From positions 372,001 to 436,000 of the forward strand of contig SJRY01000299.1 of the NCBI GenBank assembly GCA_011319805.1: a stretch of 64,000 bases of DNA. Reading direction: 5' to 3'. Numbering within the stretch: the first letter of the stretch is position 1; each line of letters starts with the position of its first letter. The position numbers and the translations under genes are program-made. Below the pieces are notes generated by a model. It did not search any database. It had not been told where the DNA came from and was given only the letters and a program-made list of their open reading frames with translations. Origin of the DNA: Macrocybe gigantea. Taxonomy: Eukaryota; Basidiomycota; Agaricomycetes; Agaricales; Callistosporiaceae. Of this stretch, positions 21,568-33,111 are shown piece by piece.

Positions 21568-24500
21568 TCACCACGGCGCAGGCAACCCAGTGACAGTAGC
21601 GCCGATTTCGGTCAGTTGCATAAGCGGTTCTAACTTGCCCTTATACTCCGGTAGGTATGATGCGTCAGTAAATGGGCAGTGCACTGAGGGTGAACCCTTG
21701 TAGATCGGAGTGTACGTCGCCGCACAGATTTCAAATGGTGTGAACTCATCGTACGACACCTCAACAGCATTTCTAGGATTGCGATCCCCGGCCGCAATCC
21801 GCTGACGTGCCTGTTCGGATGAATTATCAGAAAGAACAAAATCCATCAACATAACTCGGAAAACCCCAGCCACCACTCACTTGCGCGACGATTTTTGGAT
21901 CTGGTTTCAATTCCAGCAGGCGTTTGGCGAATCGCGCTGCATGCGCTTGGTTGTTCGCCTTGGCGAACACTCCTATGGCGCTACGCAGGGCGATCTGCAG
22001 ATGTGGCGGTTGGAGTTGGCAATGCGTGAAGTATGCTGCCAGCTCGAGATTGCGTCGGACATTGTCTGGTTCCGTCTCAGCCACCCGTCTCCGCTCGAGC
22101 TCGATATTGACGCCGAGCAGGTATTCGCGTGCAACTGTGACAGTTTCACGCCACTAAAACATGCGTGTCAATCAATGTAAGAACAAAAAGGGTAAAAGGT
22201 GCTATGCTCACCTGCTTGGCTTCGTCATCCGATGAAAGCACGACCAACAGAAGGGCAGAGAGGACTGAGCGGAACGTTGCTTGCGCGTCGGAGAGCTTGT
22301 TCCCAGAGACGAAGCGGTAGCCTTCAGCAAGTTCGGAACGAATAGATTGCAGCGAGCGAGCTGCCACGGGGAGAACACGGCTAGGTGACGACTCGGAGGG
22401 ATTGCGCCGCACATGTAGTCGTAAGGGAGGCAGCGAGGCCACTGGCGTCAAATATGTATGAGACGAGCGGTATATTGACAGGAACAGTGGTTTCAAAAGG
22501 GAAAAGTTAACCACGCCGAGTTGGCGATTGAGCAGCTACAGCCACAGGGTCCACTTAGCTATCTTGATCTTGACCTCACAGCATGTCATAACCGCTCACC
22601 TGCATAGCTGTCTCAAATGAACCTGCCGCAACATGATCGACAGCCTGTGGTGAGTTCCGGACCCACAATTCGGTTTCATCAACGCCAGGCGTGGCACCAG
22701 CGCCGAGCTCCTCTTCTTCCGGTGCAGGGACTTCATCTTCCTGGGCGGACTGGAACTCGCCTGCATCGACATCTAGCTCCCAACCGCCTTCCTCCGGGCT
22801 GATCTCCTCGTGAATCTCCTCTTCTCTTGCCCAGGCATCCAGTGCCGAAGACGCAGCTGCGCCCGATGTGGCGTCCCCATTGACGTACGTAGGCTCCACG
22901 CCCTCCAGATTGCCACTAGCGAGCGCACGATCGAAAAAGTTCTCTCCGGTGGGCACGGACGGCCAATTAAAGTTAGTGGTGGGCGTAATGATCGGTGGGG
23001 GCCGGAGATTCGAGGCAGGGAATGTCGGGACGTCATCTATGTCGGCCTCCGTCAAGCCTGCAGCTTCGAGGATTTCGCCTGCTAACTCATCCAAACCGTT
23101 CGTCTTGGCAGTCAGGTAGGCGATTGGATCTAGGACGAGTTAATAAATAGTTTTTCTTTAGAGGACGTAATGCAGGAACTCACGAAGTCCAACATCCCTC
23201 AACACCGATATTCTTCCCTCAACATCACCCGCGTACAGAGCGTTATGGAATCGCGACATGGGATCTCCACGAGCATCGGCAATCTTTTGCATTTTGGACA
23301 ATTTCTCCGAGCTTCCGGTTGCAAGATATAGGAATGAAAGTTTATCAAAGTTCTTCGTCTGCTGGTATGCTTTCTCCACAACCTAGATACCACATGAAGA
23401 GGCAATGAAGGCATGCGGAAAGTGAAACGCACCTTGTGGTTGCCCTGCTTCAAGGCCTGTTGAGCCAACCTGTCCCAACACTCCGGGCGATCTATCACTT
23501 TTGCCATTTCCATAGCCACGTCGAGGTTACCACATTCTATAGCAAGCTCAAATCGTGTATTCGTATCTTGAACAAAATGAAGAGCAATCTATTCGAATGC
23601 TTAATCAAATGCTCAATACAAGCAGTCAAAGATTTGGAGCCTACCTCAGGGAATCCTTTTTGTTGAAGATATGATATGATGCTCTGGCCGAGGAGGGTCG
23701 ATGTCCGTATGATGTACAGCATCTCTTCATAGTTATTGCGTAGAAGGGCAAGTTTGAAGCGGTATTCCGTCGGATCGAACGTGATCGTGCGCGGCCGTGC
23801 AGACCGGTCTAAGCAGTGGATGGTCTTGCCCTTGACGCGGGTAAGGTATACAGGGTTGTCGAGCGTGCAGATAACACCATGATCCCTATGCATTGTTTGT
23901 CATACAACATCGAGGCAAATCGAGGCGGAAACTGTACCCTTGCGTGAGGCAGTATTTGACATGGTTGAGGGTCGAATATATGAACACGCCTGCGTCATCC
24001 CAAGCACCAGATTTGATGCGGATTGTTTCATGAACGAGACTATGTGAAGAGAAGTTCTTGGTGGCAATCGTAATAGCTAGACGATGACATAAGGACGGAT
24101 CAAAGGAAGGGGGAGGAAAGGTGACATACTATGCTTGCTCATCAAGGCAACATGCGCTCCATCGCCGCTCCAGACGACGTATTTTACGGGAGGACTGTTG
24201 ATCTCTGCGAGGGTCTTTTGCTGTTGGATATCATACAGGACAGCAGACGTGGGTGAGCTGAGGATCAGGCACGCAGTACCGCCGTAGAAAATCTCATTTG
24301 TCTGCACGGGTGGCTTGATCGTCTTGACCACAGAGTTTGAAAGGTCCCGGACCTCGATGAGCTGCCCGGGTTTAAGTGCGCAAATGACACAGACAATCCA
24401 AATCCACTCACTTGATTGGTCTTATTCAAGACGGCAAACCTGTTCCGAGCAACAAAGATCGCACTCTGCCCATTCCCCCGTTTTCCATCTGCGCTCGAAT

Positions 24501-25945
24501 CCTTCACATCGCCCTGTGTTTGCTGGGGAAGCGCCGTCAATTCGTACATGCCGTTGTCCGAGCTGATCGTCAAGATGACGGCCCGCTCTGCTGGATTGAA
24601 GCTGAGGGTCCGAGGAGGGACGTAGGGACTGCCAAATTTGCGCACGCTCAGGAGGCCAATGTCCGCTCCTGTGGTGAAATCGTATGACCGAACATATTTG
24701 TCCCGGACGTAATACAACGTGTCTTGGTGCACGGCAAAAGCGGGTCTCTCGCGTTCCAGCTTGAACACAATCAAGCCGCTATCATGACCGGCAGCGAACA
24801 GGTTCAGGTTCGGGTGAGACGCAAGTACCCAGAATCGGTCGTGCTCCCGTCTGAATGTCTGGATGGCGGTGCGCTTCGAGAGGTCCCACACGCGGACGGT
24901 CTTGTCCTCGCCGCACGACACGATCAATTCATGCTTAGGGTGGAACAGTGCGCTAGAGACGTTGTTGAAGTGACCACGGCACGAGTCGACCTCCCATGCC
25001 TTCGTCTCGCTCATTCTCCAGATCTTGATCACCCTGTCGTCTGCAGCGGAGATGATAAGTGGGAGGGTGGGGTGGAACATGGCGTAGTTGACGCCGCGAT
25101 CGTGGCCCTCCAAGACGTACTTGACCGTCGAAAACGAGTCGAATGTTTCGAAACTACCAGGTCCACTGCCGCCCATGCTTCCAGGACCCCCGGTGTTCGG
25201 AGAGGTTTTGCGTAAACCAGAGATATCCCACACTCGGACAGTCTGATCCATCGACGCCGACACAACCAAGTCTTCCTTGGGATGAAATTGGGCGGACATA
25301 ACATAGTGCGAATGGCCAGTGAGAACGGCGATGCAGTTCCGGGATGTGCTGTTCCAGATACGAATAGTCTGATCGTCTGAGCTGGAGATCTACACGGACA
25401 ACAGAGGTGGATGAGAGAGGAGGTTCATAAGACGCTGGGCACAGACGTACAATCCACGGCATCTCATGGTGGAATTGGACAGTTCGGACGTAATCTAAAT
25501 GCCCATGAAGAGTAAAGAGGCATCGTCTGTTTTGGGGCCGAATATCTGTTGACTGTTGGTCAAAAACTTGGCGGGATGACGGTACAAATACCAACCCCAG
25601 ACTTTGATTTTGTAGTCGTCTCCTCCTGTAACAAGTAAAGCTCTGCTTGGGTGGATGGCAACACCTCTAACAGGACCTGAAACGGCAATGAGAAGGCGAA
25701 GACAAGGTAAAAAGTGTCATGCTCACCTTCGTGTTCCTCAAACCTGTCCACCAGAACGCCCATCCTATAGTTCCACAGCTGGACGCTGCCATTGTGCAAA
25801 GCAGCCGCCAGAAGCGGCTGGGTCGGATGGAACGCCAGCCCTGCAGCCCACCGTCAATCGCAGACTCCACAACACCACAACCGAAAGGAAGCATACCCTT
25901 CACGCGATTGCTTTTTGATTCGAATTTCGTGAGCATAACCGACAT
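21568..25945 (-). CDS. COP1: Coatomer subunit alpha (COPI coat)
   Basis: Large subunit of the COPI vesicle coat that returns cargo from Golgi to ER. It starts [17 protein letters not shown], the standard alpha-COP opening, followed by WD40 repeats: [77 protein letters not shown] and [20 protein letters not shown]. The second propeller and solenoid regions follow ([38 protein letters not shown]). The C-terminal domain includes [20 protein letters not shown] and [20 protein letters not shown], the COPI C-terminal signature. Many short introns break the second half. Length and order fit full-length alpha-COP. Its 3' end is 137 bp from the start codon of the nuclease gene on the same strand. Confidence 0.95.
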
Positions 25946-26205
25946 GTTCGGCGAACTGTTGGTGAGGCTCCGTCTACGAAATGAAGGGCTGGATTAAAGT
26001 ATCGGAGAGGAATATGGTAAAGGCCCGCGCAGGTATATCGATAGCGGTTTTGAGGGACGCGCTTTACTTTGGAAGACGTGGCTGGAGGACGTGGGACACC
26101 TCTGGCTGCAGGTCACGCTTTCAGGGTGGCTGTGCACACCGAAGCTGTAAAAAATAATTTATACATTGCAAGGCTGTAGTGTGCATGTTAATGTGTGGTA
26201 CCGTT

Positions 26206-28794
26206 CTATCCCAGTTTCGCCGACTCCGTGTCAGTAATGTTTCGCTCCTTCCATCGGTCAAACAATCGGTGCCAAAGTCGCATCGGCAAAGGGTATATGT
26301 AAGGCCTGTCCTCGAAAGCGGCAGAGATGCACCAAGCGACCAGGAGGAATAGTCCAAACCACGCAAAGCTAGTGAGTATATAAGTGACTGTGTCGTGCCT
26401 GTCGAAGCACATGAACGTGAACGCTAGCAGGAAAGACAGCATTCTAGCGGCAAGTTTAAGCAACCTTTCCTCGGTCTGAGAATGCAGATACTCACCCCCA
26501 CATCAGCAAGACGTAGGGTAGACTGTACATCAAGGCCAAGGTCTCAAATCCGAACTCCGACATGCCACGGTGAGCCAGAAATGATCGCTGAAATCAGGAC
26601 AGTTTGCATTCAGGATAACAGCTTACACGACGGTGACAGCTCTCACATCGAGGGTTGTTTGATGTTGCCGAGCCAGGAGCAGACCCAAGACTATCGTACC
26701 CATACTAGCAATAATTGAGACATAACTAGATCGCTGGGCGTGCGAGGCATGCGGGTGTTCGTCAACGCTTTGTATTGCTAGGAAGGCGACATTCGCATTC
26801 AATAGCACTGTGGCCTACGATTCACAGGAGGACGTCAGTATCGTTAATCGCGAAACACGTATCGACGATTCTCACAAATAGTGTAAACTCCCTCCATTCC
26901 TCCGTCAGTTCGGAGCGGAGTTTTCTCCAGGAAGGCAGATTTACGAGGGTATCCACGGAGGACTCCTGCAGTTTGCGCAGATATACTTCAGGAGAGAAAA
27001 CAAACATCGGGGATAGGATCCTGATTAGCCAGGTCCGTTCTTTTAGCGGATGTATTGATTGATCGCGATTTAAGCGAGCACCGCGATGGCCGTGCAAGTT
27101 GAGAAACCGTTGCTCGTCTGCGTTTCGATTAGCAGATGCATTGCGCGTATCTGATAGACGTACGAGTTGTCGCTATAAATCGATCTGAGAGGGTGGTTAA
27201 AGATATTCATAAGCTGGGAATCAATGGAACTCGCATAGCACCCATGCAGAACCAGCCCAATATTCTGTCTTTGCTTGACCTATAAACCAAGGCATCAGCT
27301 TCGGCCCTGATATGATGACACCAAGTACCGACGCTGAAAGTCGTCGGACAGACTCAACAAATCTTTAAGCACTTCAAGGTCGTAAGGGGCATTTGCTTGT
27401 CGTGAAGTCAAGGTGTCTACCATTTCGCGGTGAGGAGATCAGCAAAGGGAACAGTCGGGAAACGAACCTCCAATCCAGGTTATCAAGGTATCTCGAAATT
27501 CATGCAAGGTATCTTCAGAATATCTACGAAGGTTTGGGAAGAGTTCATTGTGAAGCCTGTTGCAAACTTGTAAGGAAAAGGCCCTCAAATCCAAGGTCAA
27601 CTTTACCAGTATTCGGATTTCATTCTGTGGCCTTCGAAAATCTCAATTTGGCCAGCTCGTCTCAAAATGGGATGACGACGTACCGACAAGCGAGTCCGAG
27701 TGCCGAATCTTGACCTCGTCGACCAGGCCCGTGAAATCAAATTCCTCAAGCCAGAAGACACATTGATACTCTTCACTGACGAAATAGTATCCAATGTTGC
27801 CCGTCTGTCTGAGCTCCAATACGAGTGTCGTGTCATGAGACCAGGGAATCTGGTATCTATGCATATAGTCTTGAATCTGTCGAATGCAGCCCTCCTGTAG
27901 CTGGTATAGAGCCACGTCGCAAAGATTTGCATCTGAGAGAATTTTCTTCCAGAGAATAAACAAAGGTGCGCGAGAAAAAGAAAGAAACAATCACTCGTGT
28001 CTCGTCATAAAAGTACTGTGCGCCCTCCGGATGAACATAGGATTTCCAAGCACCAGGTGCCTGGGGCCTGCACGTTTAAAATTCGATAAGAACACCATCG
28101 AGTGGAATGTGCTGCCAACTCACGGTTTGAACGACGTCTGTCCTGCTGCTATCACATAATCTTGAACAACACACTCACTGTGTAGATCAACGTCCCTTTA
28201 TAAAAGAGATGCTACGACTGAACGATATACGCACTACGTTTCGTTCCTGTCGTATCGCTCAAACTCCCTCGGCGCGACCGCAACAAGTCTCCTCCGTTCC
28301 TCTTCAGGTTTATCCAGGAAAACCACCTCCTGGGATAAAGGCGGTCGGACGGGCATCATGCTGCACCGGGAAGAGGCGAGGGCCGCAATGGTCGAGGTCG
28401 AGGCGCGCCTCGGGTCCGCGTTGGCCGGCTGAGACGCGTCCGACGGGTTTGAATATGTGTTATACGGTTGTACAGCAAGAGTTTGAGATGCAGCAACAGG
28501 AGACGGTGGCGCAAGCAGTAGATTCGAAATAGTCTGTGGTTCTTGACTAGCACAAACGACGTCGCCTTCCGCCGGGCGGCGCTCTTGTAGTAGCATCTCG
28601 CCCTTCGGTGCCCTGATAAAAGTCACAGCCCGGAAGAGCTTGAAAACGATGCGGATCGACGGCAGCAACCACTGCAACCGGGGTTTCCAATGCTGCACAA
28701 GCTGGGCGAGCTTGCTAAGGAGAACGCGAAAAATGAGCAGTGGAGCTTTGATTTTCGCAAAAAGAACCATAGTCCTTCCATGAGGAGTTCTCAT
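26206..28794 (-). CDS. WW-like multi-pass membrane protein, family member C
   Basis: First - strand paralogue. The N terminus (MRTPHGRTMVLFAKIKAPLL, then LVQHWKPRLQWLLPSIRIVF) is hydrophobic and basic; ATG 28770 is an alternative start that aligns better with A and D. A Ser/Pro linker ends in VAVAPREFERYDRNE. The WW-like block is PGAWKSYVHPEGAQYF. Next come GYYFVSEEYQCVFWLEEFDF, NELFPNLRRYSEDTLHEFRD, then ARLNRDQSIHPLKERTWLIR and ILSPMFVFSPEVYLRKL. The C-terminal membrane region has LLNANVAFLAIQSVDEHP, FGFETLALMYSLPYVLLMWG and MLSFLLAFTFMCF, plus a last hydrophobic segment (FAWFGLFLLVAWCISAAF). It is closest to A by these blocks. Function is unknown. The 260 bp to coatomer alpha must carry that gene's promoter. 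Confidence 0.72.
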
Positions 28795-29006
28795 GATAGC
28801 AGATGAGAAGATAACTACACGCCGTCTGGGACCATTAATGACAATGCAGTAGAGGCACAGCGCAGAAGGCTGTCATTTCCACACAGCCACATCCGCATGG
28901 TTCGCATCAACGATTGATGCCATATTCGGTCCTCAGAAACACCAGAAACACTGCTTCGACGCTCGTAAAGGTAGGGTATATTTGGTCAAATCTCGAAATG
29001 AGGAAT

Positions 29007-31247
29007 CTACAGCGAACAGAAATATAGAGTGCATCCAAGAAATATGGCGGCGATACTTGCCAACGGAGCCACGGCACCTCCAACGGTGAAAACGTGAAGA
29101 CCTAGAGCAAACAGAAACGTGACTTGACTTGGAATGGGGCATTAGTCGTATGACGCAAACGGCATCTAAACGCGACTTACCCCCACGTTTGCAAGGCATT
29201 TGGGATGCTGTATACCAGAGCCAACATCTCTATCCGAATTGGGCATGTACTGGTCCTGGCCAAGCGCGTCACCTGAGCAAAAAAAAAATGATGAACGAAA
29301 AAAGGTCAATTAAGCGCAGAGCCTACAATATCAGTCTTCTCTAATTGCTTTCTCAGCGACAGGCCTGAAAGTATGCAACCCGCACTCGCGAGACAAGACA
29401 AATAAACTGCAAGTACGGTCCGTTGCTGACCGCCGACGCCCTTCGCATTGAGGAAAAGGAGATTAACGTTGAGCATCAAAGCAGACTGAGTTGACGTTAG
29501 CAATCTTACAGATCAAGCGCAGACTAATTGCTCACGAATAGCATCGCGTCTCTCCACTTCCTTTGCAACTCGATGCGGAACTTCTGCCACTGAGCTCTAT
29601 TAACAAGGTTATCCACTGTCATTTTCTGCAGTGCCTCCAGCGTCAAATCGGGACAGGAGAGGAAGATCGCGCTCAAAGCTCTGAATAGTAGCGTCTTCTT
29701 GCCGATCGGAATGCCGTGAATCGATTGATCGGATGAAAGCCGGGCACCTGGTAGTCCATGTAGGTGAAGAAACCTTTCGTGCGCTGGAGACGGTGAGTGA
29801 TTAATGCCCAGACGGCATGGAGGTGGAGCATACCAAAAATGCTCATCAGCCGGTCTAAATAGCAGCGCACGAGGTCAGCAAGACATCGTAAGAAACGACA
29901 GAAACCTACATATAACACAAGCCGAACCTGCTGGCAGGCGTCCATCACTTTCTGTGAAGAATGTTGGCGGAACCGAAGACATGGTAACAATGGAAAGCTT
30001 ACCTTCACACTCTTTCACTAGATGCAACATGCTCCGCAGTTGATCGACATTATAAGGAGCTGTCGAGACGGAGGAAGTTAAAGAATCTGAGGATCAGACG
30101 CAGTCAGAATCTGAACTGAACAGAAAATGGGGATAACCGTACCGCCGATCGCATGAATCAGGATATCCCTCAATTCGTGCCCGGTCTCCGAAGGCAACTG
30201 ATGATTGTGGGGAAAGAGCTCTCCGTGATACCTAGAAAGGAGAATTAGTTAGTCGGAACAGGATATTCAAAGGAACTGACCAGTATTGCGACTCGATTTC
30301 AAGGGCTGAAACGGCATGAATATCTAATCATGGAAGTGTAAACGAGCTTGCGCACCTATATGCGAAGGACAGTGTGAAACATTCACGTCATCTAGCATGC
30401 CAATGGCATCGTAATCGTCAAACCAAAATACGACTCTGTTCTTGTGATTGACGAGGTAATATCGATAGGTGAAGTCACCGCTCTCGGTCAAGTTTACGTC
30501 GAAGACTAGGTCGATCTCATCGCCCAGAGCCACCCCGTGCATCGCAACATAATTGTTGAAAGACTTGATGGCAGCCTCCATCGACACATATATAGAAGGA
30601 TCGTAGAGATTCGCGTCCGTGTACAAGTTCTGAAACAAGACATTTGAGTACTTAGGGTTTCGTAATGTATGTAGAAACAAACCATATCTCTCTTGCAAAA
30701 ATAAAGAGCTCCTTCAGGATGCGTGTAGCTAGCCCATCCGGGTGGTAGGACGCCCTTTTGAAAAGATAACGTCCGGGGCTTTATCACGCAGATGGCACTG
30801 CGGGCTCTAGGCCTAATGGGAACCAATCGATCAAACAGCAGAAAGAAAAATTCCGGAAACCTACAGATGAACATTCCTATCATATCTGCGAAACTCTGAA
30901 GGTGATATGGGAGCAAATTTGTGACACCAGGAGGAAAGCGACGGCAAGGTTGCTATAGGAAGGGATGCGCCCGAATGGCGAGACTTATCTGAGAAGGCCG
31001 AAGCCCCGACACAGGGTGGCGAAGGAGGAAAGGTGATGACAGAATTGAAGGCCATCGAGTCGATTGGCGAGACGAAGGCGTTGAAGCAATGGGAAGGCAA
31101 CTCAGTCCTGTGTCCAAGGCAAACTGTAGAAGCCACTTTGGCACGCTTCTTGTACAGCAGGGAAAGCCAGCTCTGTGAAACTTTTGACAGGAGATACGCT
31201 TGATGAGAGACCTGAGCCAAAAGTGACGCTTTGGCTTCAGAGGTCAT
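29007..31247 (-). CDS. WW-like multi-pass membrane protein, family member D
   Basis: Second - strand paralogue, adjacent to C. The start at 31247 (MTSEAKASLLAQVSHQAYLL) aligns with members A and C. The linker ends in APISPSEFRRYDRN. The WW-like block is PGWASYTHPEGALYFC, followed by YTDANLYDPSIYVSMEAAIK, YYLVNHKNRVVFWFDDYDA, YHGELFPHNHQLPSETGHEL, TAPYNVDQLRSMLHLVKECE, ARLSSDQSIHGIPIG and LTLEALQKMTVDNLVNRAQW. The membrane region has SALMLNVNLLFLNAKGVG, IRIEMLALVYSIPNALQTWG, VTFLFALGLHVFTVGGAV and IAAIFLGCTLYFC, then a TAG at 29007-29009. Every exon found is open, so the gene looks intact. The charged tail of A is missing. Function is unknown. Confidence 0.72.
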
Positions 31248-31645
31248 AAATGTGGGACGGATTAGGGGTCGTCGCAAGTAGCATCCATTCCGGCGCTAGG
31301 CGCCTATTTTATGGGATAGTGAAATCAAGGCTGTGGGCTCTGGAAGTTCCGCACAATACGTAAATTTGGTCTGTTTGAGTACGAATCTGAGTTCGGAGAC
31401 AAGCAGGCAGCGGTGCGCTGTCCATAATTAGCCGAGCGGTTGCAACACGACAAATGTGGGGCCGTGGCCAAGGGTTGGCCAAATTGGCGTTTTAGAATCT
31501 TCATTTACAGAGAATGCAGCCATAGAGAATTTCGAGAAAGAAAGAGCATTGGCGTAGGGCTGTGTTGAGTGGAGGTCGTAGCACGTGGCCATCCTCTCTG
31601 AAGGCCACAACCAAGACGACACTGCTGTGCCAGTTACTGCGAACG
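31248..31645. other. Upstream region of member D and the next + strand gene
   Basis: About 400 bp between two divergent starts. No tRNA, repeat or convincing frame is visible. It probably contains both promoters. Confidence 0.35.
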
Positions 31646-32497
31646 ATGTCTACAGAGAAGCCAGAACTGCCCTCACAAGCTTTGACAGACGCTTCTGCCA
31701 TCGGAAGAGAATCCTCACCTCACCGCATGCCAGACCCGGCCACATCACCGAGCACCTCCATGAGCGAATTCCCGCCTCTGTCGACTTCATTCGCTATTAG
31801 TCTGCAACAAAACCGGTCTCTTTCGGAGATCCTCGACGAGGAACAGTCTGTTGTCGACTACCAGGTCGACGTGGTCAATCCTTTGCAGGACGGAGAGCAG
31901 CATCATGCCGCATTCCTCCAGAGTAGGTGCCGCATTTGCTGTAAATCTAGAACAAGCGCTCGCACGGGCGCTTCGCGCTAGTATTGCATCATAATTAATC
32001 ACCTCCATGATGCTGGGCGCGCATATATCTGACGTGGTGACCCACTCGAGTGCTTCTGTCTCTCCGCCGAGTTCGGGACTGGAATTTATGCCCACCGCTC
32101 ATAACAAATATCCTTCAGACTTCAATGTCGCAAGTTTGGACTTGTTGCTGGAATTGCAAGCCTGGTCCTCAGCTCGCTCTATCCATGAAAGGAAACAAGC
32201 CGTCCAAAGGATAGAAGATAGAATTTCCTCAGCATTAGAAGCCAATGAACGGCAAGGCATGTCTCAGTCTCGGCTGCTCATCTATTCCAATCATATCTTC
32301 CGCGTCGTCATTGGTAGGCGCTTGCGGCATTTTTACTTTTCAAGCCACCTTTTTTAGTTTTTTTTTTCCGTGACGGTGCACTAATGTCTTTCTTTTGTGT
32401 CATGTTTCGCTCTACAGAGGAAACTCGGAAAAGGTTGCGCGAATTCATGATCCAGATTCAATCGGCCTTGGCTGCGCTCACGGGGCTTTTCAACTGA
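31646..32497 (+). CDS. Small hypothetical protein, helical C terminus
   Basis: Two open stretches look protein-like: 31646 to about 31920 (MSTEKPELPSQALTDAS, then SFAISLQQNRSLSEILDEEQ) and 32007-32312 (SLDLLLELQAWSSARSIHER, VQRIEDRISSALEANERQ, IYSNHIFRVVI). A GT-AG intron joins the latter to a last exon, EETRKRLREFMIQIQSALAA, with the stop at 32495-32497. How the first stretch is spliced to the second is unclear; a donor near 31920 and an acceptor near 32075 would fit. Alternatively the gene starts at ATG 32007. The C-terminal part is helical and heptad-like, so a small coiled-coil adaptor is possible. I do not recognise the family. Confidence 0.45.
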
Positions 32498-33111
32498 AAA
32501 GTACTTGACAAGGATTTCCCAGGATTGGACTCTGTTCATTATAATTTGACGCTCTCGGGGATCGCTCGGACCGTTCTGGAACGCTTCGTTCCTTCAATTC
32601 ATCCCAAGCTGTGTTCTCTGTCTTTGCTCGTATCTTGCAGTTTCCACGATTCGCGAACCTCGCTGGCGTTGCTCTGTCTGCATTGTGCTGTATGTCGCGT
32701 TTTCAAATACCCCGTTTGCAATTCAGGAAAGCTCTGGCGAGAATGCTCCGTAAAGAGTTTTTCACTCGTAATATTTGTAGGGGGCATCATTCCACTTAAT
32801 TGAAGGTGTATAACCGAATTAATCATGGCGGTGCTGAATGATCGTATGCCTCACCAAGTCATCGATGTCGACTTGCTGCACAGCCTCACACTTGCCTTTT
32901 CCACATGCAACTTCATTTCCAACCCGGGCAGCATGCTGTAACATGGAGTTTACATGATCCAATAAATACATATGTAGACATGACCAGTAGTGCCAATTGT
33001 AAGTATCAACGGTATCAATCGTCAGAAGAGCGTGATTCATTTGTAGCAAGGTAAAATCGTAAGGTTCGTGCCGCCATCTAGGGCAGCTCTAAAAGAGCAA
33101 CAAGTGTCCAA
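32498..33111. other. Convergent intergenic region
   Basis: About 600 bp between the 3' ends of the small + strand gene and the LIM gene. The open frames here (such as 32525-32803) have no recognisable content. Nothing further is visible. Confidence 0.4.
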
